Shown: piece after piece, positions 9,347-19,275 of the stretch
Numbering within the stretch: position 1 is the first letter of the stretch
How the letters are laid out: every line of letters begins with the position of its first letter
Source: Mycobacterium colombiense
Lineage (GTDB): Bacteria; Actinomycetota; Actinomycetes; Mycobacteriales; Mycobacteriaceae
Direction: 5' to 3'
DNA: 64,000 nt
Assembly (NCBI RefSeq): GCF_003284935.1
Contig: NZ_QMEV01000002.1
Location: forward strand, 1 to 64,000
Notes under the pieces: model-generated
What the model was told of the DNA's origin: nothing
Database searches by the model: none
The model's input: only the letters and a program-made list of their open reading frames with translations
Translations under genes and position numbers: made by a program

Positions 9347-11500
9347 TTAGGTGAGCGATGCAGGCGGCAGGAATCGGTCGCCGTACCGCTCGGCCAGTTC
9401 CTTGGCCCGGGCCACGAACGCTTCCTTGCCGATGCCGTGCGCACCGGAGTAGCCGACGATGAACTGGGCGCTACCACCGGTGTACGGCGGGAACCCGATG
9501 CCCATGATCGACCCGATGTTGGCGTCGGCGGTCGACGTCAGCACGCCCTCGTCGAGGCATTTCTGGGTTTCCAGCGCCTCGGCGAACAGCATCCGATCGA
9601 TCATGTCCTGCAACGGGATATCGGCGCTGCCGGACTTGAACGTCTCGCGCAGGCCCGGCCACAGCCGGGTGCGCTTGCCGTCGGCGTACTCGTAGAAGCC
9701 CGCGCCCTTCAACCGCGACGGGCGGCCCAGCTCGATCATCTTCTCGACGACGGCCTCGGCCGGGTGCGGCTCGTAGGTGCCGCCGGCGTCCTCGACGCCC
9801 TTGCGGGTGGCCGTGGCGATCTTGTGCATCAGCTCGAGGTTGAGCTCGTCGGACAGCTGCAGCGGCGGTGCCGGGTAGCCGGCCTGGCTGCCGGCGTGCT
9901 CGACGCTGGCCGGCTCCACGCCCTCACCGAGCATCGCGAGCGCCTCGTTGACGAACGTGCCGATGACGCGGCTGGTGAAGAAGCCGCGGCTGTCGTTGAC
10001 GACGATCGGGGTCTTGCCGATGGCCAGCGTGTAGTCGAACACCCGGGCCAGCGCCTCGTCGGAAGTCTTTTCGCCCCTGATGATTTCGACCAACGGCATC
10101 TTGTCGACCGGCGAGAAGAAGTGAATCCCGATGAAGTCCTCTTGGCGCTTGACGCCGGTCGCCAGACCGGTGATGGGCAGCGTCGAGGTGTTCGATCCCA
10201 GCAGCGCGTTGGGCTCGACGATGTCCTCGATCTCCTGAAACACCTTGTGCTTGAGTTCCTGGTTCTCGAACACCGCCTCGATCACGAAGTCGACGCCCTT
10301 GAAGGCCTCCGGGTCGGCGGCAGGCGTGATTCGGTCCAGCAGCGCCTTGCTCTTCTCCTCGGTGGTCTTGCCACGCTGAAGTGCCTTGGCCTCAAGCTTT
10401 TCCGAGTAGCCCTTGCCCTTTTCGGCGGCCTCGAGGCTGACGTCCTTGAGCACCACCTCGAAGCCGGCCTTGGCCGACACGTAGGCGATACCGGCGCCCA
10501 TCATGCCCGCACCCAGCACACCGATCTTGTTGATCTTGACCGGCTCGATGCCGTCCGGCCGCGACCCGCCGCCGTTGATGTGCTGCAGGTCGAAGAAGAA
10601 CGCCTGGATCATGTTCTTGGCGACCTGGCCGGTGACCAGCTGCGTGAAGTACCGGCTCTCGATGCGGCTGGCGGTGTCGAAGTCCACCTGCGCGCCCTCG
10701 ACGGCCGCGTCCAGGATGGCGCGCGGCGCCGGCATCGGTGCGCCCTTGAGCTGCTTCTTGAGCAACGCCGGGAACGACGGCAGGATGCCGGCCAGCGCGG
10801 GGCTGGACGGGGTGCCGCCGGGCATCTTGTAACCCTTTTTGTCCCAGGGCTGTGTAAAAGAGTCCGGGTTGTCCTTGACCTCTTTTATCCAGGCCTTCGC
10901 GCTCGGCACCAGTTCGTCCACCGAGCCGACGAGCTCGTCGACCAGGCCGATTTCCTTGGCCTTGGCCGGCTTGAAGCGGGTGCCCTGCGACAGGATGTTC
11001 ATAAAGGCGTTCTGGATGCCGAACATCCGCACGGTGCGGGTCACCCCGCCGCCGCCGGGCAGCAGGCCCAGCGTCACCTCGGGCAGGCCCAGGACGCTGC
11101 CCTTGACGTCGGCCGCGATGCGGTGGTGACAGGCCAGCGCGATTTCGAGGCCTCCGCCCAGCGCCGCGCCGTTGATGGCGGCCACCACCGGCTTGCCCAG
11201 CGTCTCGAGCGCACGCAGGTCACGCTTGACCGACTCGACGGTGTCGAACGCCTCCCCGGCGTTCTCCGGGCCGAGGTTGATCATGCCCTTCAGGTCACCG
11301 CCGGCGAAGAAGGTCTTCTTCGCGCTGGTGATCACCACGCCGGTGATCGAATCCTTCTCGGCGACAAGGCGTTCCACAGCGTTGTGCATCGACTCGCTGT
11401 AGTGCTCGTTCATCACGTTGGCCGACCCGGTGGGGTCGTCCAGGGTCAGGGTGACGATGCCGTCGTCGTCCTTGTCCCACTGAATGGTGTTCTCTGCCAT
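9347..11500 (-). CDS. fadB: Fatty-acid beta-oxidation multifunctional protein FadB (enoyl-CoA hydratase / 3-hydroxyacyl-CoA dehydrogenase)
   Basis: The 717-aa alpha subunit of the trifunctional beta-oxidation complex, orthologous to M. tuberculosis Rv0860. The N-terminal crotonase domain (about 1-190) has the oxyanion loop FAGGDLKGM, GGGLEIALACHHR and LPEVTLGLLPGGGG, keeping both catalytic glutamates. The dehydrogenase NAD-binding motif IGVLGAGMMGAGIA lies at about 326-339, and the catalytic region IGIHFFSPVDKMPLVEI follows. It hydrates enoyl-CoA and oxidises 3-hydroxyacyl-CoA, passing the product to FadA. The fadA stop lies only four bases upstream, so fadA-fadB form one operon read from 12716. 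Confidence 0.97.
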   Translation of the reverse strand: MAENTIQWDKDDDGIVTLTLDDPTGSANVMNEHYSESMHNAVERLVAEKDSITGVVITSAKKTFFAGGDLKGMINLGPENAGEAFDTVESVKRDLRALETLGKPVVAAINGAALGGGLEIALACHHRIAADVKGSVLGLPEVTLGLLPGGGGVTRTVRMFGIQNAFMNILSQGTRFKPAKAKEIGLVDELVGSVDELVPSAKAWIKEVKDNPDSFTQPWDKKGYKMPGGTPSSPALAGILPSFPALLKKQLKGAPMPAPRAILDAAVEGAQVDFDTASRIESRYFTQLVTGQVAKNMIQAFFFDLQHINGGGSRPDGIEPVKINKIGVLGAGMMGAGIAYVSAKAGFEVVLKDVSLEAAEKGKGYSEKLEAKALQRGKTTEEKSKALLDRITPAADPEAFKGVDFVIEAVFENQELKHKVFQEIEDIVEPNALLGSNTSTLPITGLATGVKRQEDFIGIHFFSPVDKMPLVEIIRGEKTSDEALARVFDYTLAIGKTPIVVNDSRGFFTSRVIGTFVNEALAMLGEGVEPASVEHAGSQAGYPAPPLQLSDELNLELMHKIATATRKGVEDAGGTYEPHPAEAVVEKMIELGRPSRLKGAGFYEYADGKRTRLWPGLRETFKSGSADIPLQDMIDRMLFAEALETQKCLDEGVLTSTADANIGSIMGIGFPPYTGGSAQFIVGYSGAHGIGKEAFVARAKELAERYGDRFLPPASLT

Positions 11501-11504
11501 GGTC

Positions 11505-12716
<1,212 letters not shown>

Positions 12717-12998
12717 GACGACTTCCTGTTCTGACGAATAGGGTTCGAATCCGTCTCCGAGACTAGATTCCGCCCCACCCTAACAGGCCCCCCGGCCAAC
12801 CTGTTGGTTGAGCAGATCCGCCCAGCTCAGGGGTGCCTTGTGACGGACGCCACGCGTTCGGTTGGCGGATCGCCGCCCGCCCGTGGGCGAGCGAGAAATT
12901 ACCTTCACGCTCGGCGGCGAGTGTGCGCCTAACTTCACACCGGGCCGGCAAGACGTCGCGGCGCTCGCCGTGGCATGCCACGCCTAAGCTCGACCACC
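12717..12998. promoter_or_regulatory. Divergent promoter region between fadA and dapC
   Basis: A 282-bp non-coding gap between divergent genes, so it must carry both promoters. An 11-bp palindrome GTCTCCGAGAC lies at 12753-12763, about 40 bp upstream of fadA, and may be a regulator site. I could not assign clear -10 and -35 boxes. Confidence 0.4.
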
Positions 12999-14180
12999 AT
13001 GACGGTGGAGCGGCTGCGGCCCTACGCGACCACGGTGTTCGCCGAGATGTCGGCGCTGGCCGCGCGGATCGGAGCGGTGAACCTGGGTCAGGGGTTCCCC
13101 GACGAGGACGGGCCCCCGGCCATGCTCAAGGCCGCGCAGGAGGCCATCGCCGACGGCGTCAACCAGTACCCCCCGGGCATCGGCATCGCGCCGCTGCGCC
13201 ACGCCATCGCCGCGCAGCGTCGGCGCCGCTACGGCATCGACTACGACCCCGACACCGAGGTGCTGGTGACGGTCGGGGCGACAGAGGCCATCGCCTCGGC
13301 GGTGATCGGCCTGGTCGAACCGGGCTCCGAGGTGCTGCTGATCGAGCCGTTCTACGACTCCTACTCGCCGGTGGTGGCGATGGCCTCCGCGCAACGGGTG
13401 GCGGTGCCCCTGGTCCCCCACGGTCGGGGCTTCGCCCTGGACGCCGACGCGCTGCGCCGGGCGGTCACCCCACGGACCCGCGCACTGATCGTCAACTCCC
13501 CGCACAACCCGACCGGCACGGTGCTGAGCGCCGACGAGTTGGCCGCCATTGCCGAGGTGGCGGTCGCGGCCGACCTGCTGGTGATCACCGATGAGGTCTA
13601 CGAGCACCTGGTGTTCGACGGCCGCCGGCACGTGCCGCTGGCTGGATTCGACGGCATGGCCGAGCGCACGATCACCATCTCCAGCGCGGCCAAGATGTTC
13701 AACTGCACCGGCTGGAAGATCGGATGGGCTTGCGGCCCAGCACCTCTCATCGCCGGGATGCGCGCGGCCAAACAGTATCTGAGCTATGTCGGCGGTGCGC
13801 CCTTCCAGCCTGCGGTGGCTCTGGCCCTGGAAACACAGGACGCGTGGGTGGACGACCTGCGTGCCACGCTGCAGGCCAGACGCGATCGTCTGGCCGCCGG
13901 GCTGATCGACGTCGGGTTCGAGGTGCACGCCAGCGCCGGCACGTACTTCCTGTGCGCCGATCCGCGTCCGCTCGGATACGACGACAGCGGTGAGTTCTGT
14001 GCGGTGCTACCGGAGAAGGTTGGCGTTGCCGCGATCCCGATGTCGGCGTTCTGCGACCCGGCCACCACGAGCGGTCCGGCCGACGTGTGGAATCACCTGG
14101 TGCGCTTCACCTTCTGCAAACGCGACGACACCCTCGACGAGGCGATCAAGCGGCTGGGCGCCCTGGAAGAAACCGGCTAG
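12999..14180 (+). CDS. dapC: PLP-dependent aminotransferase, DapC (N-succinyldiaminopimelate aminotransferase)
   Basis: A 393-aa fold-type I aminotransferase, orthologous to M. tuberculosis Rv0858c, annotated as DapC of the lysine/meso-diaminopimelate pathway. It begins MTVERLRPYATTVFAEM. Visible features are NLGQGFPDEDGP, the aminotransferase NSPHNPTG block at about 175, VITDEVYEHLVFDG with the PLP-ring aspartate, and the lysine region SSAAKMFNCTGWKIGW, where the Lys in AAKMF forms the Schiff base. The ATG at 12999 is preferred to the upstream extension because the homologue starts there. It is convergent with the SRPBCC gene; the stops share the bases CTAG at 14177-14180. Confidence 0.93.
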   Translation: MTVERLRPYATTVFAEMSALAARIGAVNLGQGFPDEDGPPAMLKAAQEAIADGVNQYPPGIGIAPLRHAIAAQRRRRYGIDYDPDTEVLVTVGATEAIASAVIGLVEPGSEVLLIEPFYDSYSPVVAMASAQRVAVPLVPHGRGFALDADALRRAVTPRTRALIVNSPHNPTGTVLSADELAAIAEVAVAADLLVITDEVYEHLVFDGRRHVPLAGFDGMAERTITISSAAKMFNCTGWKIGWACGPAPLIAGMRAAKQYLSYVGGAPFQPAVALALETQDAWVDDLRATLQARRDRLAAGLIDVGFEVHASAGTYFLCADPRPLGYDDSGEFCAVLPEKVGVAAIPMSAFCDPATTSGPADVWNHLVRFTFCKRDDTLDEAIKRLGALEETG

Positions 14181-14617
14181 CCCGCCATCCCCATCACCCG
14201 CTTGCGCAGGCCCTCCAGCGCGGAGTGAAGGATTTTCTTGCGGGCCCGGGCGATCCAGAACTCCGGGAGCGGCGCCCACGGTTCGACGGTGATGGTGAAG
14301 CGCACCCTGGTCTTGTCGACGCCCAACCGGCTCAGGTTGTACTCGCCGTGCTGACCGTGCTGCTGCGCCGTCTTCTTGGCGTCCCACACCATCCAGTCTG
14401 GGCCCCAATGGTATTCGAGCAATTCCGTGTCGTGGATGCCGGTCACCGCGATCGTGACCTTCACGTGATGGGGGCGCCCGTCGGGATGCTTGTCGACGAC
14501 CTCGACCCGCTTGTGGACCGACGACCAGGAGGGCACCGCATCCATATCGGCGAGCGCCTCCATGATGACTTCCGGAGGCGCGTCGATGACGATCTCCGAC
14601 GATGCTTGAACGGCCAC
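14177..14617 (-). CDS. SRPBCC (START-like) family protein, Rv0857-like
   Basis: A 146-aa protein of the SRPBCC/polyketide cyclase-like superfamily. It starts MAVQASSEIVIDAPPEVIMEAL and continues with DMDAVPSWSSVHKRVEVV, the usual start of the hydrophobic helix-grip fold. The family binds lipids or aromatic ligands, and the exact role is unknown. It is one of three SRPBCC proteins encoded on this strand (also 14656 and 16252) around the Far CoA-transferase, matching the order Rv0857-Rv0854 in M. tuberculosis. It lies 38 bp after the second SRPBCC gene, to which it is a clear paralogue. Confidence 0.9.
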   Translation of the reverse strand: MAVQASSEIVIDAPPEVIMEALADMDAVPSWSSVHKRVEVVDKHPDGRPHHVKVTIAVTGIHDTELLEYHWGPDWMVWDAKKTAQQHGQHGEYNLSRLGVDKTRVRFTITVEPWAPLPEFWIARARKKILHSALEGLRKRVMGMAG

Positions 14618-14655
14618 TACTACTAAGTTAACGCCAGCGCGGCCACCCGCGAAGG

Positions 14656-15111
14656 CTATTCCGACCCGGGGGAACCCGTGTGGCGTGCCACCAGGTCGCG
14701 CAACCCCTTCATCGAGGCGTCGAGAACGCTCTCGGCGGCCCGCCGCACGATGAACGAGGGCATGGGACGGCCGGGTTCGACGGTGACGTCGAAGCGCACC
14801 AGGGTCTGGTCGATCCCTTCGGGTTTGAGGGTGTACTCGACGTGCTGCCCGTGCTGCTGGGAGGTCCCCTTGGCGTCATAGACAACCCAATCGGGGCCCC
14901 AGTGATATTCCAGGATCTCTTTGTCGACCAGCCCGAGAATCTTGATGGTGGTCTTGACGTGGTGGGGCCGGCCGTCGGGATAGCGGTCGATCACTTCGAT
15001 GTGTTTGTGCAGCGGCGACCACGATGAGAGGACGCCAACATCTGTCAGCGCCTCCATCACCACTTCTGGCGGCGCGTTGACAACGAATTCCCGTGATGCT
15101 TTTACGGCCAC
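14656..15111 (-). CDS. SRPBCC (START-like) family protein, Rv0856-like
   Basis: A 151-aa paralogue of the neighbouring SRPBCC protein. It starts MAVKASREFVVNAPPEVVMEAL and shares the segments SWSPLHKHIEVIDRYPDGRPHHVKT and EYHWGPDW with it. The helix-grip fold makes a deep ligand pocket, which suggests binding of a lipid or CoA-pathway intermediate (inference). The ATG at 15111 is followed directly by conserved sequence; a short upstream extension in another frame is not credible. It sits 58 bp downstream of the far gene on the same strand. Confidence 0.9.
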   Translation of the reverse strand: MAVKASREFVVNAPPEVVMEALTDVGVLSSWSPLHKHIEVIDRYPDGRPHHVKTTIKILGLVDKEILEYHWGPDWVVYDAKGTSQQHGQHVEYTLKPEGIDQTLVRFDVTVEPGRPMPSFIVRRAAESVLDASMKGLRDLVARHTGSPGSE

Positions 15112-15169
15112 TGAAGATCAACTTAGCAACGCCGACCCCGACACGGACGGATTCGGCGTAAAGAGTTTC

Positions 15170-16246
15170 CTACCAGTTGATTTCGTTGAGCGGCGTGGCC
15201 GAAACCGGCGGCCTCCCGACCGGTCCGGCCGGGGTCCGCGAAAAGCGCGGGGCGGGTGCGGCCTGGTCGGCGCCGTGGGCGGTGATCACCGTGGACCGCG
15301 CCCGCAGGTGCTCGTCGGTGGCGGCCTCGCTCCACGTCAGCACCGCGGTGACGCACGCGTCGGTGCCGGCGAACGTCTGTGCCCATTCGTCGCGGGTGCG
15401 ACCGGCGAACCGCTGGGCGAAGATGTCGCGCATCCGCGAGTAGGAAGCTCTGTCGTGTTGGGCGGGCACGTCGTCGGGCGACAGGCCGAGCCCGTCGAGC
15501 AACGCGGCGAAGAATTGCGGCTCGATGGCGCCGACGGCGACATACTTACCGTCGGCGGTCTCGTAGCAGCCGTAGAACGGGGCGCCCCCGTCGAGCAGAA
15601 ACGACTCGCGCCGGTCGCGCAGTGCCCCAGTGGACTTCATCGTCCACATCATCTGGGCCAGCAGGCTGACACCGTCGACCATCGCCGCGTCGATCACCTG
15701 CCCCGCCCCCGAGCGTTCGCGTTCGTAGAGGGCGACCGCGATGCCGATCACCACCAGCATCGAGCCGCCGCCGAAATCGGCGACCAGGTTCAGCGGCGGC
15801 ATCGGTGGCCGGTCGGCGTGGCCCAGCGCCGACAGCGCACCGGTCTGCGCCAGATAGTTGATGTCATGACCGGCGGTCGGCGCCAGCGGCCCGTCCTGTC
15901 CCCAGCCGGTCATCCGCGCGTAGATCAGCCGCGGGTTGACCGCCGCGCAGTCGTCGGGCCCGATGCCCAGTCGCTCGCAGGTCCCGGGCCGAAAGCAGTC
16001 CAGCAGCACGTCGGCCTTGGCGGCCAGGCCAAGCAGCGCCTGCGGCTGCGTCTTGACGTTCAGGTCGACGGTTCGCTTGCCGCGGTGCAGCAGGTCGCGA
16101 TCCTCGGCCGGCATGGTGAGCCCGCCGGGCCGGCGCACCCGCACCACGTCGGCACCCAGATCGGCGAGCAGCATGCCCGCGTGCGGACCCGGTCCGATGC
16201 CGCCGAGTTCGATGACTTTCACCCCCGCCAGCGGACCACCGCTCAC
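15170..16246 (-). CDS. far: CaiB/BaiF family CoA-transferase / alpha-methylacyl-CoA racemase-like (Far)
   Basis: A 358-aa class III CoA-transferase family protein, orthologous to M. tuberculosis Rv0855 (far, annotated fatty acyl-CoA racemase). It starts MSGGPLAGVKVIELGGIGPGPHAGMLLADLGADVVRVRRPGG, the classical N-terminal pattern (cited for extent only). GHDINYLAQTGALSALG at about residue 125-141 carries the Asp/His residues used by racemases; the acid in this loop also serves as nucleophile in transferases. Alpha-methylacyl-CoA racemases epimerise 2-methyl branched acyl-CoA from methyl-branched lipids or sterol side chains. It lies between SRPBCC genes; the next gene on the same strand starts at 15111. 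Confidence 0.9.
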   Translation of the reverse strand: MSGGPLAGVKVIELGGIGPGPHAGMLLADLGADVVRVRRPGGLTMPAEDRDLLHRGKRTVDLNVKTQPQALLGLAAKADVLLDCFRPGTCERLGIGPDDCAAVNPRLIYARMTGWGQDGPLAPTAGHDINYLAQTGALSALGHADRPPMPPLNLVADFGGGSMLVVIGIAVALYERERSGAGQVIDAAMVDGVSLLAQMMWTMKSTGALRDRRESFLLDGGAPFYGCYETADGKYVAVGAIEPQFFAALLDGLGLSPDDVPAQHDRASYSRMRDIFAQRFAGRTRDEWAQTFAGTDACVTAVLTWSEAATDEHLRARSTVITAHGADQAAPAPRFSRTPAGPVGRPPVSATPLNEINW

Positions 16247-16251
16247 GGCGG

Positions 16252-16695
16252 CTACTTACCCTTCTTCACCTGAAGCACCCGGTCGCGCAGCGCCTTGGTC
16301 GCCGAATCGATGGTCCCCTTCACGGCGCGCTTGAGCACGAAACCGGGCAGCGGCACGTTCGGGTCGGCCAGCAGCTCGAACTTGACCAGGGTCCCGTCAC
16401 CTTGCGGCACCAGGGTGTACTTCCCGTCCTGCGCCTTCTGCTGCGAGGAGCTGACCAGCTTCCAGCTCACCACGTTGTCGCCCCACGTGTACGCGATCAC
16501 CTGCTCGTCGGTGATCCCGGCGACCTTGACCTTCATCTTCACTTGGCGGGGGCGCCCGTCGTCGCCGGTGTCGAGGATCTCCGCACTCTGATGAGGCTCC
16601 GACCATTCGGGCATCGCTTCGAAGTCGGCGATGACGTCCAGAATCTCGTCGGGCGAGGCTTCGATGACGATGTCGCGGGATTCTTTGAGTGCCAT
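16252..16695 (-). CDS. SRPBCC family protein, Rv0854-like
   Basis: A 147-aa SRPBCC protein, third of the local set. It starts [21 protein letters not shown] and continues [19 protein letters not shown], the same layout as the other two but with a Lys-rich end (VKKGK). The ATG at 16695 is chosen over an upstream frame extension to 16725 because it matches the start of its paralogues. Only five bases separate it from far downstream, so the two are probably co-transcribed. It is divergent from the decarboxylase gene at 16763, with a 67-bp shared promoter region. Confidence 0.9.
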   Translation of the reverse strand: MALKESRDIVIEASPDEILDVIADFEAMPEWSEPHQSAEILDTGDDGRPRQVKMKVKVAGITDEQVIAYTWGDNVVSWKLVSSSQQKAQDGKYTLVPQGDGTLVKFELLADPNVPLPGFVLKRAVKGTIDSATKALRDRVLQVKKGK

Positions 16696-16762
16696 GGCCC
16701 GCACGATACTGGCCTGGCGTCTCACCCGGAACGGATTGGACTTCGGGCGTACCGTCGTGCCT

Positions 16763-18448
16763 GTGATTGATGCCGCGACCGATACCGCCTACACCGTCGG
16801 TGACTACCTGTTGGACCGTCTCGCCGAACTCGGCGTCTCGGAGATCTTCGGCGTTCCCGGCGATTACAACCTCGAATTCCTCGACCACATCATCGCCCAC
16901 CCCAGTATCCGCTGGGTCGGCAACGCCAACGAGCTGAACGCCGGCTATGCCGCCGACGGATATGGCCGGTTGCGCGGAATGTCGGCTTTGGTAACGACAT
17001 TCGGCGTCGGCGAGCTCTCCGCGGCCAACGCGGTCGCGGGCAGCTACGCCGAGCAGGTGCCCGTCGTGCACATCGTCGGCGGCCCGTCCAAGGACGCCCA
17101 GGGCACTCGCCGCGCACTGCACCATTCGCTCGGCGACGGGGACTTCGAGCACTTCTTCCGCATCAGCCGCGAAATCACCTGCGCACAAGCGAATCTCATG
17201 CCCGCGACCGCCCGCCGCGAGATCGACCGGGTGCTGTCCGAGGTGCGCGAACAGAAGCGCCCCGGATACATCCTGTTGTCCACCGACGTGGCCCGCTTCC
17301 CCACCGAGCCGCCCGAGGCGCCGTTGCCCCGCTACACCGGTGGCACCAGTCCCCGCGCGCTGACGATGTTCGTCGAGGCCGCGACCGAACTCATCGGCGA
17401 CCACCAGCTCACCGTGCTCGCCGACTTGCTGGTGCACCGGCTGCAGGCGATCAAGGAACTCGAGGCGCTGCTGGACGCCGACGTGGTGCCGCACGCCACG
17501 TTGATGTGGGGAAAGAGCCTGCTCGACGAGAGCTCACCCCACTACCTGGGCATCTACGCCGGGTCCGCCAGCGCTCCGGCGGTGCGCACCGCGATCGAAG
17601 AGGCGCCCGTGTTGGTCACCGCGGGCGTGGTGTTCACCGACATGGTCAGCGGCTTTTTCAGCCAGCGCATCGACCCGGCCCGGACCATCGATGTCGGCCA
17701 GTATCAGAGCAGTGTCGCCGGGGAAGTCTTCGCGCCCTTGGAGATGGGCGCGGCGTTGGAGGCGCTGGCCACCATCCTGGTCCGGCGCGGCGCCTCGTCG
17801 CCACCGGTGGAAGCGCCGCCGGCCGAACCGCTGCCGCCGCCGCCACCGCCCGAGCAGCCGCTGACCCAGAAGATGCTGTGGGACCGCCTGTGTGTGGCCC
17901 TCACCCCGGGCAACGTGGTGCTTGCCGACCAGGGCACCTCCTTCTACGGCATGGCCGACCACCGGCTGCCGCAGGGAGTGACCTTCATCGGTCAACCGCT
18001 ATGGGGCTCAATCGGTTACACGTTGCCCGCCGCGGTTGGGGCGGCCGTGGCGCATCCGGACCGCAGGACGGTGCTGCTCATTGGGGACGGCGCCGCGCAG
18101 CTGACGGTCCAGGAGCTCGGCACCTTCTCGCGTGAGGGCCTGTCCCCCGTCATCGTGGTGGTCAACAACGACGGCTACACCGTCGAGCGGGCGATCCACG
18201 GCGAGACCGCGCCGTACAACGACATCGTGAGCTGGAAGTGGACGGACGTTCCCCGAGCGCTGGGCGTCATCGACCATCTGGCGTTCCGGGTCCAGACCTA
18301 CGGCGAGCTCGACGACGCCCTGACCGCCGCCGCGGACCACCAGGACCGCATGGTGTTCATCGAGGTGGTGTTGCCGCGGCTCGAAATCCCCAATCTGCTG
18401 GTCGAACTCGTCCAACCGACGTCACCGGACGGCAGCCCGCGCCGTTGA
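16763..18448 (+). CDS. pdc: Thiamine-diphosphate-dependent alpha-keto-acid decarboxylase (Rv0853c-like)
   Basis: A 561-aa ThDP enzyme, orthologous to M. tuberculosis Rv0853c (pdc/kdc), described as a branched-chain or aromatic 2-keto-acid decarboxylase. The N-terminal PYR domain has [15 protein letters not shown] and [16 protein letters not shown], with the catalytic Glu in NELNAGY. The C-terminal PP domain has the ThDP motif [33 protein letters not shown], cited here for its extent. A Pro-rich linker (PPPPPPEQP) lies at about residue 355. The GTG at 16763 gives a length close to the 560 aa of the homologue; a GTG two codons upstream is an alternative. It releases CO2 from 2-keto acids to give aldehydes. 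Confidence 0.92.
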   Translation: MIDAATDTAYTVGDYLLDRLAELGVSEIFGVPGDYNLEFLDHIIAHPSIRWVGNANELNAGYAADGYGRLRGMSALVTTFGVGELSAANAVAGSYAEQVPVVHIVGGPSKDAQGTRRALHHSLGDGDFEHFFRISREITCAQANLMPATARREIDRVLSEVREQKRPGYILLSTDVARFPTEPPEAPLPRYTGGTSPRALTMFVEAATELIGDHQLTVLADLLVHRLQAIKELEALLDADVVPHATLMWGKSLLDESSPHYLGIYAGSASAPAVRTAIEEAPVLVTAGVVFTDMVSGFFSQRIDPARTIDVGQYQSSVAGEVFAPLEMGAALEALATILVRRGASSPPVEAPPAEPLPPPPPPEQPLTQKMLWDRLCVALTPGNVVLADQGTSFYGMADHRLPQGVTFIGQPLWGSIGYTLPAAVGAAVAHPDRRTVLLIGDGAAQLTVQELGTFSREGLSPVIVVVNNDGYTVERAIHGETAPYNDIVSWKWTDVPRALGVIDHLAFRVQTYGELDDALTAAADHQDRMVFIEVVLPRLEIPNLLVELVQPTSPDGSPRR

Positions 18449-18452
18449 GGAT

Positions 18453-18638
18453 CTAGCGCGAGTTGGGTGATCGCTGCGGGCTGGATGATCGCAGGATGGC
18501 CTGCACCGTGCGGCGGCACCGACCACAGTCGGCGCCCGCCCCGCAGGCCTGGGCGACCTCCTTGGTGGTCGACGCGCCGCTTTCCACCGCTTCGCACACG
18601 GTTTGACTGGTGACACCGTTACACAGGCATACGAACAC
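18453..18638 (-). CDS. Bacterioferritin-associated-ferredoxin-like [2Fe-2S] protein
   Basis: A 61-aa Bfd-family protein. The cysteine pattern is C-x-C at residues 4-6 (VCLCNGVT) and C-x4-C-x2-C in the segment CGAGADCGRC at about 32-41, matching the [2Fe-2S] fold that reduces bacterioferritin to release iron or acts as a small electron carrier. GTG start at 18638. No bacterioferritin gene is in the window. It instead ends an apparent operon of amidohydrolase, acyl-CoA ligase and alpha/beta-barrel protein (19-base gap), so here it may serve an enzyme rather than iron storage (inference). It is convergent with pdc. Confidence 0.88.
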   Translation of the reverse strand: MFVCLCNGVTSQTVCEAVESGASTTKEVAQACGAGADCGRCRRTVQAILRSSSPQRSPNSR

Positions 18639-18657
18639 CGGCGGATCCTCAGTCCGC

Positions 18658-19275
18658 CTAGATGCGCATCATGTCGAAGAATCGGCCGACGAACAGCGGC
18701 GGGTACGCGCCGATGCCCGCCCCGGACATCCATTGCGCCGCGGCATCGGGGTGGTCGATCCAGCGCCGCGCGCTGTCCTCGTCGGGAAACTCCTGCAGGA
18801 TCAGCACCTCGTGATCGTCGTCAAAAGCCTGGAATACCCACGTCTTTCGGATTCCTGCGGTGGTGAACCTGTCGATCGCGGTGCCGACCTCGGAGGTCAG
18901 CAGGGACACGTCGTTGACCGACGCGATGGCGGCCACCACGACGCCCGGCGCCGCGGGGGTTTTCGGTGGCTGCGCGATGAACCGGTCGACGATCTCGCCG
19001 GCGAAGACCGCGGGGATGTCTTCGACGCCGGCCTCGTCGAACCAGTCGAAGAAGACCCGGGAGCGCAACAGCTCCACGATCGGCTCACGGCTGTGGACGC
19101 CGATCATCACCAACACCCGGCCGTGGTCATGGGTCGAGGTGTAGACCAGCACGTGGTGCGCGCCGATGTCGGCCAGGGCGGCCTTATTGCGTTCCAGCAG
19201 CGGCCACACCCGGGTCGGATCGGGGACGCGATAGTCCGACGCGATCACCATCGAATGAATGTCGCCGTTGTTCAT
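18658..19275 (-). CDS. Duplicated dimeric alpha/beta-barrel protein of unknown function
   Basis: A 205-aa protein with two ferredoxin-like (ABM/DABB type) halves. The first half holds HHVLVYTSTHDHGRVLVMIGV and the second TWVFQAFDDDHEVLILQEF, each a strand-turn-strand unit followed by helix (FFDWFD, then RRWIDHPDAAAQWM). I know no firm function; relatives in mycobacterial annotations are sometimes misnamed fatty-acid-CoA ligase because of this neighbour. Its ATG overlaps the ligase stop (ATGA at 19272-19275), so it is translationally coupled to the ligase and probably acts in the same pathway. Confidence 0.8.
   Translation of the reverse strand: MNNGDIHSMVIASDYRVPDPTRVWPLLERNKAALADIGAHHVLVYTSTHDHGRVLVMIGVHSREPIVELLRSRVFFDWFDEAGVEDIPAVFAGEIVDRFIAQPPKTPAAPGVVVAAIASVNDVSLLTSEVGTAIDRFTTAGIRKTWVFQAFDDDHEVLILQEFPDEDSARRWIDHPDAAAQWMSGAGIGAYPPLFVGRFFDMMRI

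Noticed and set aside
12741..12770. tRNA-like T-arm sequence (GGGTTCGAATCC followed by GTCTCCGAGAC)
   Set aside because: The T-arm stem does not pair beyond two base pairs and there is no anticodon arm upstream; the region is the fadA promoter. Coincidental match.
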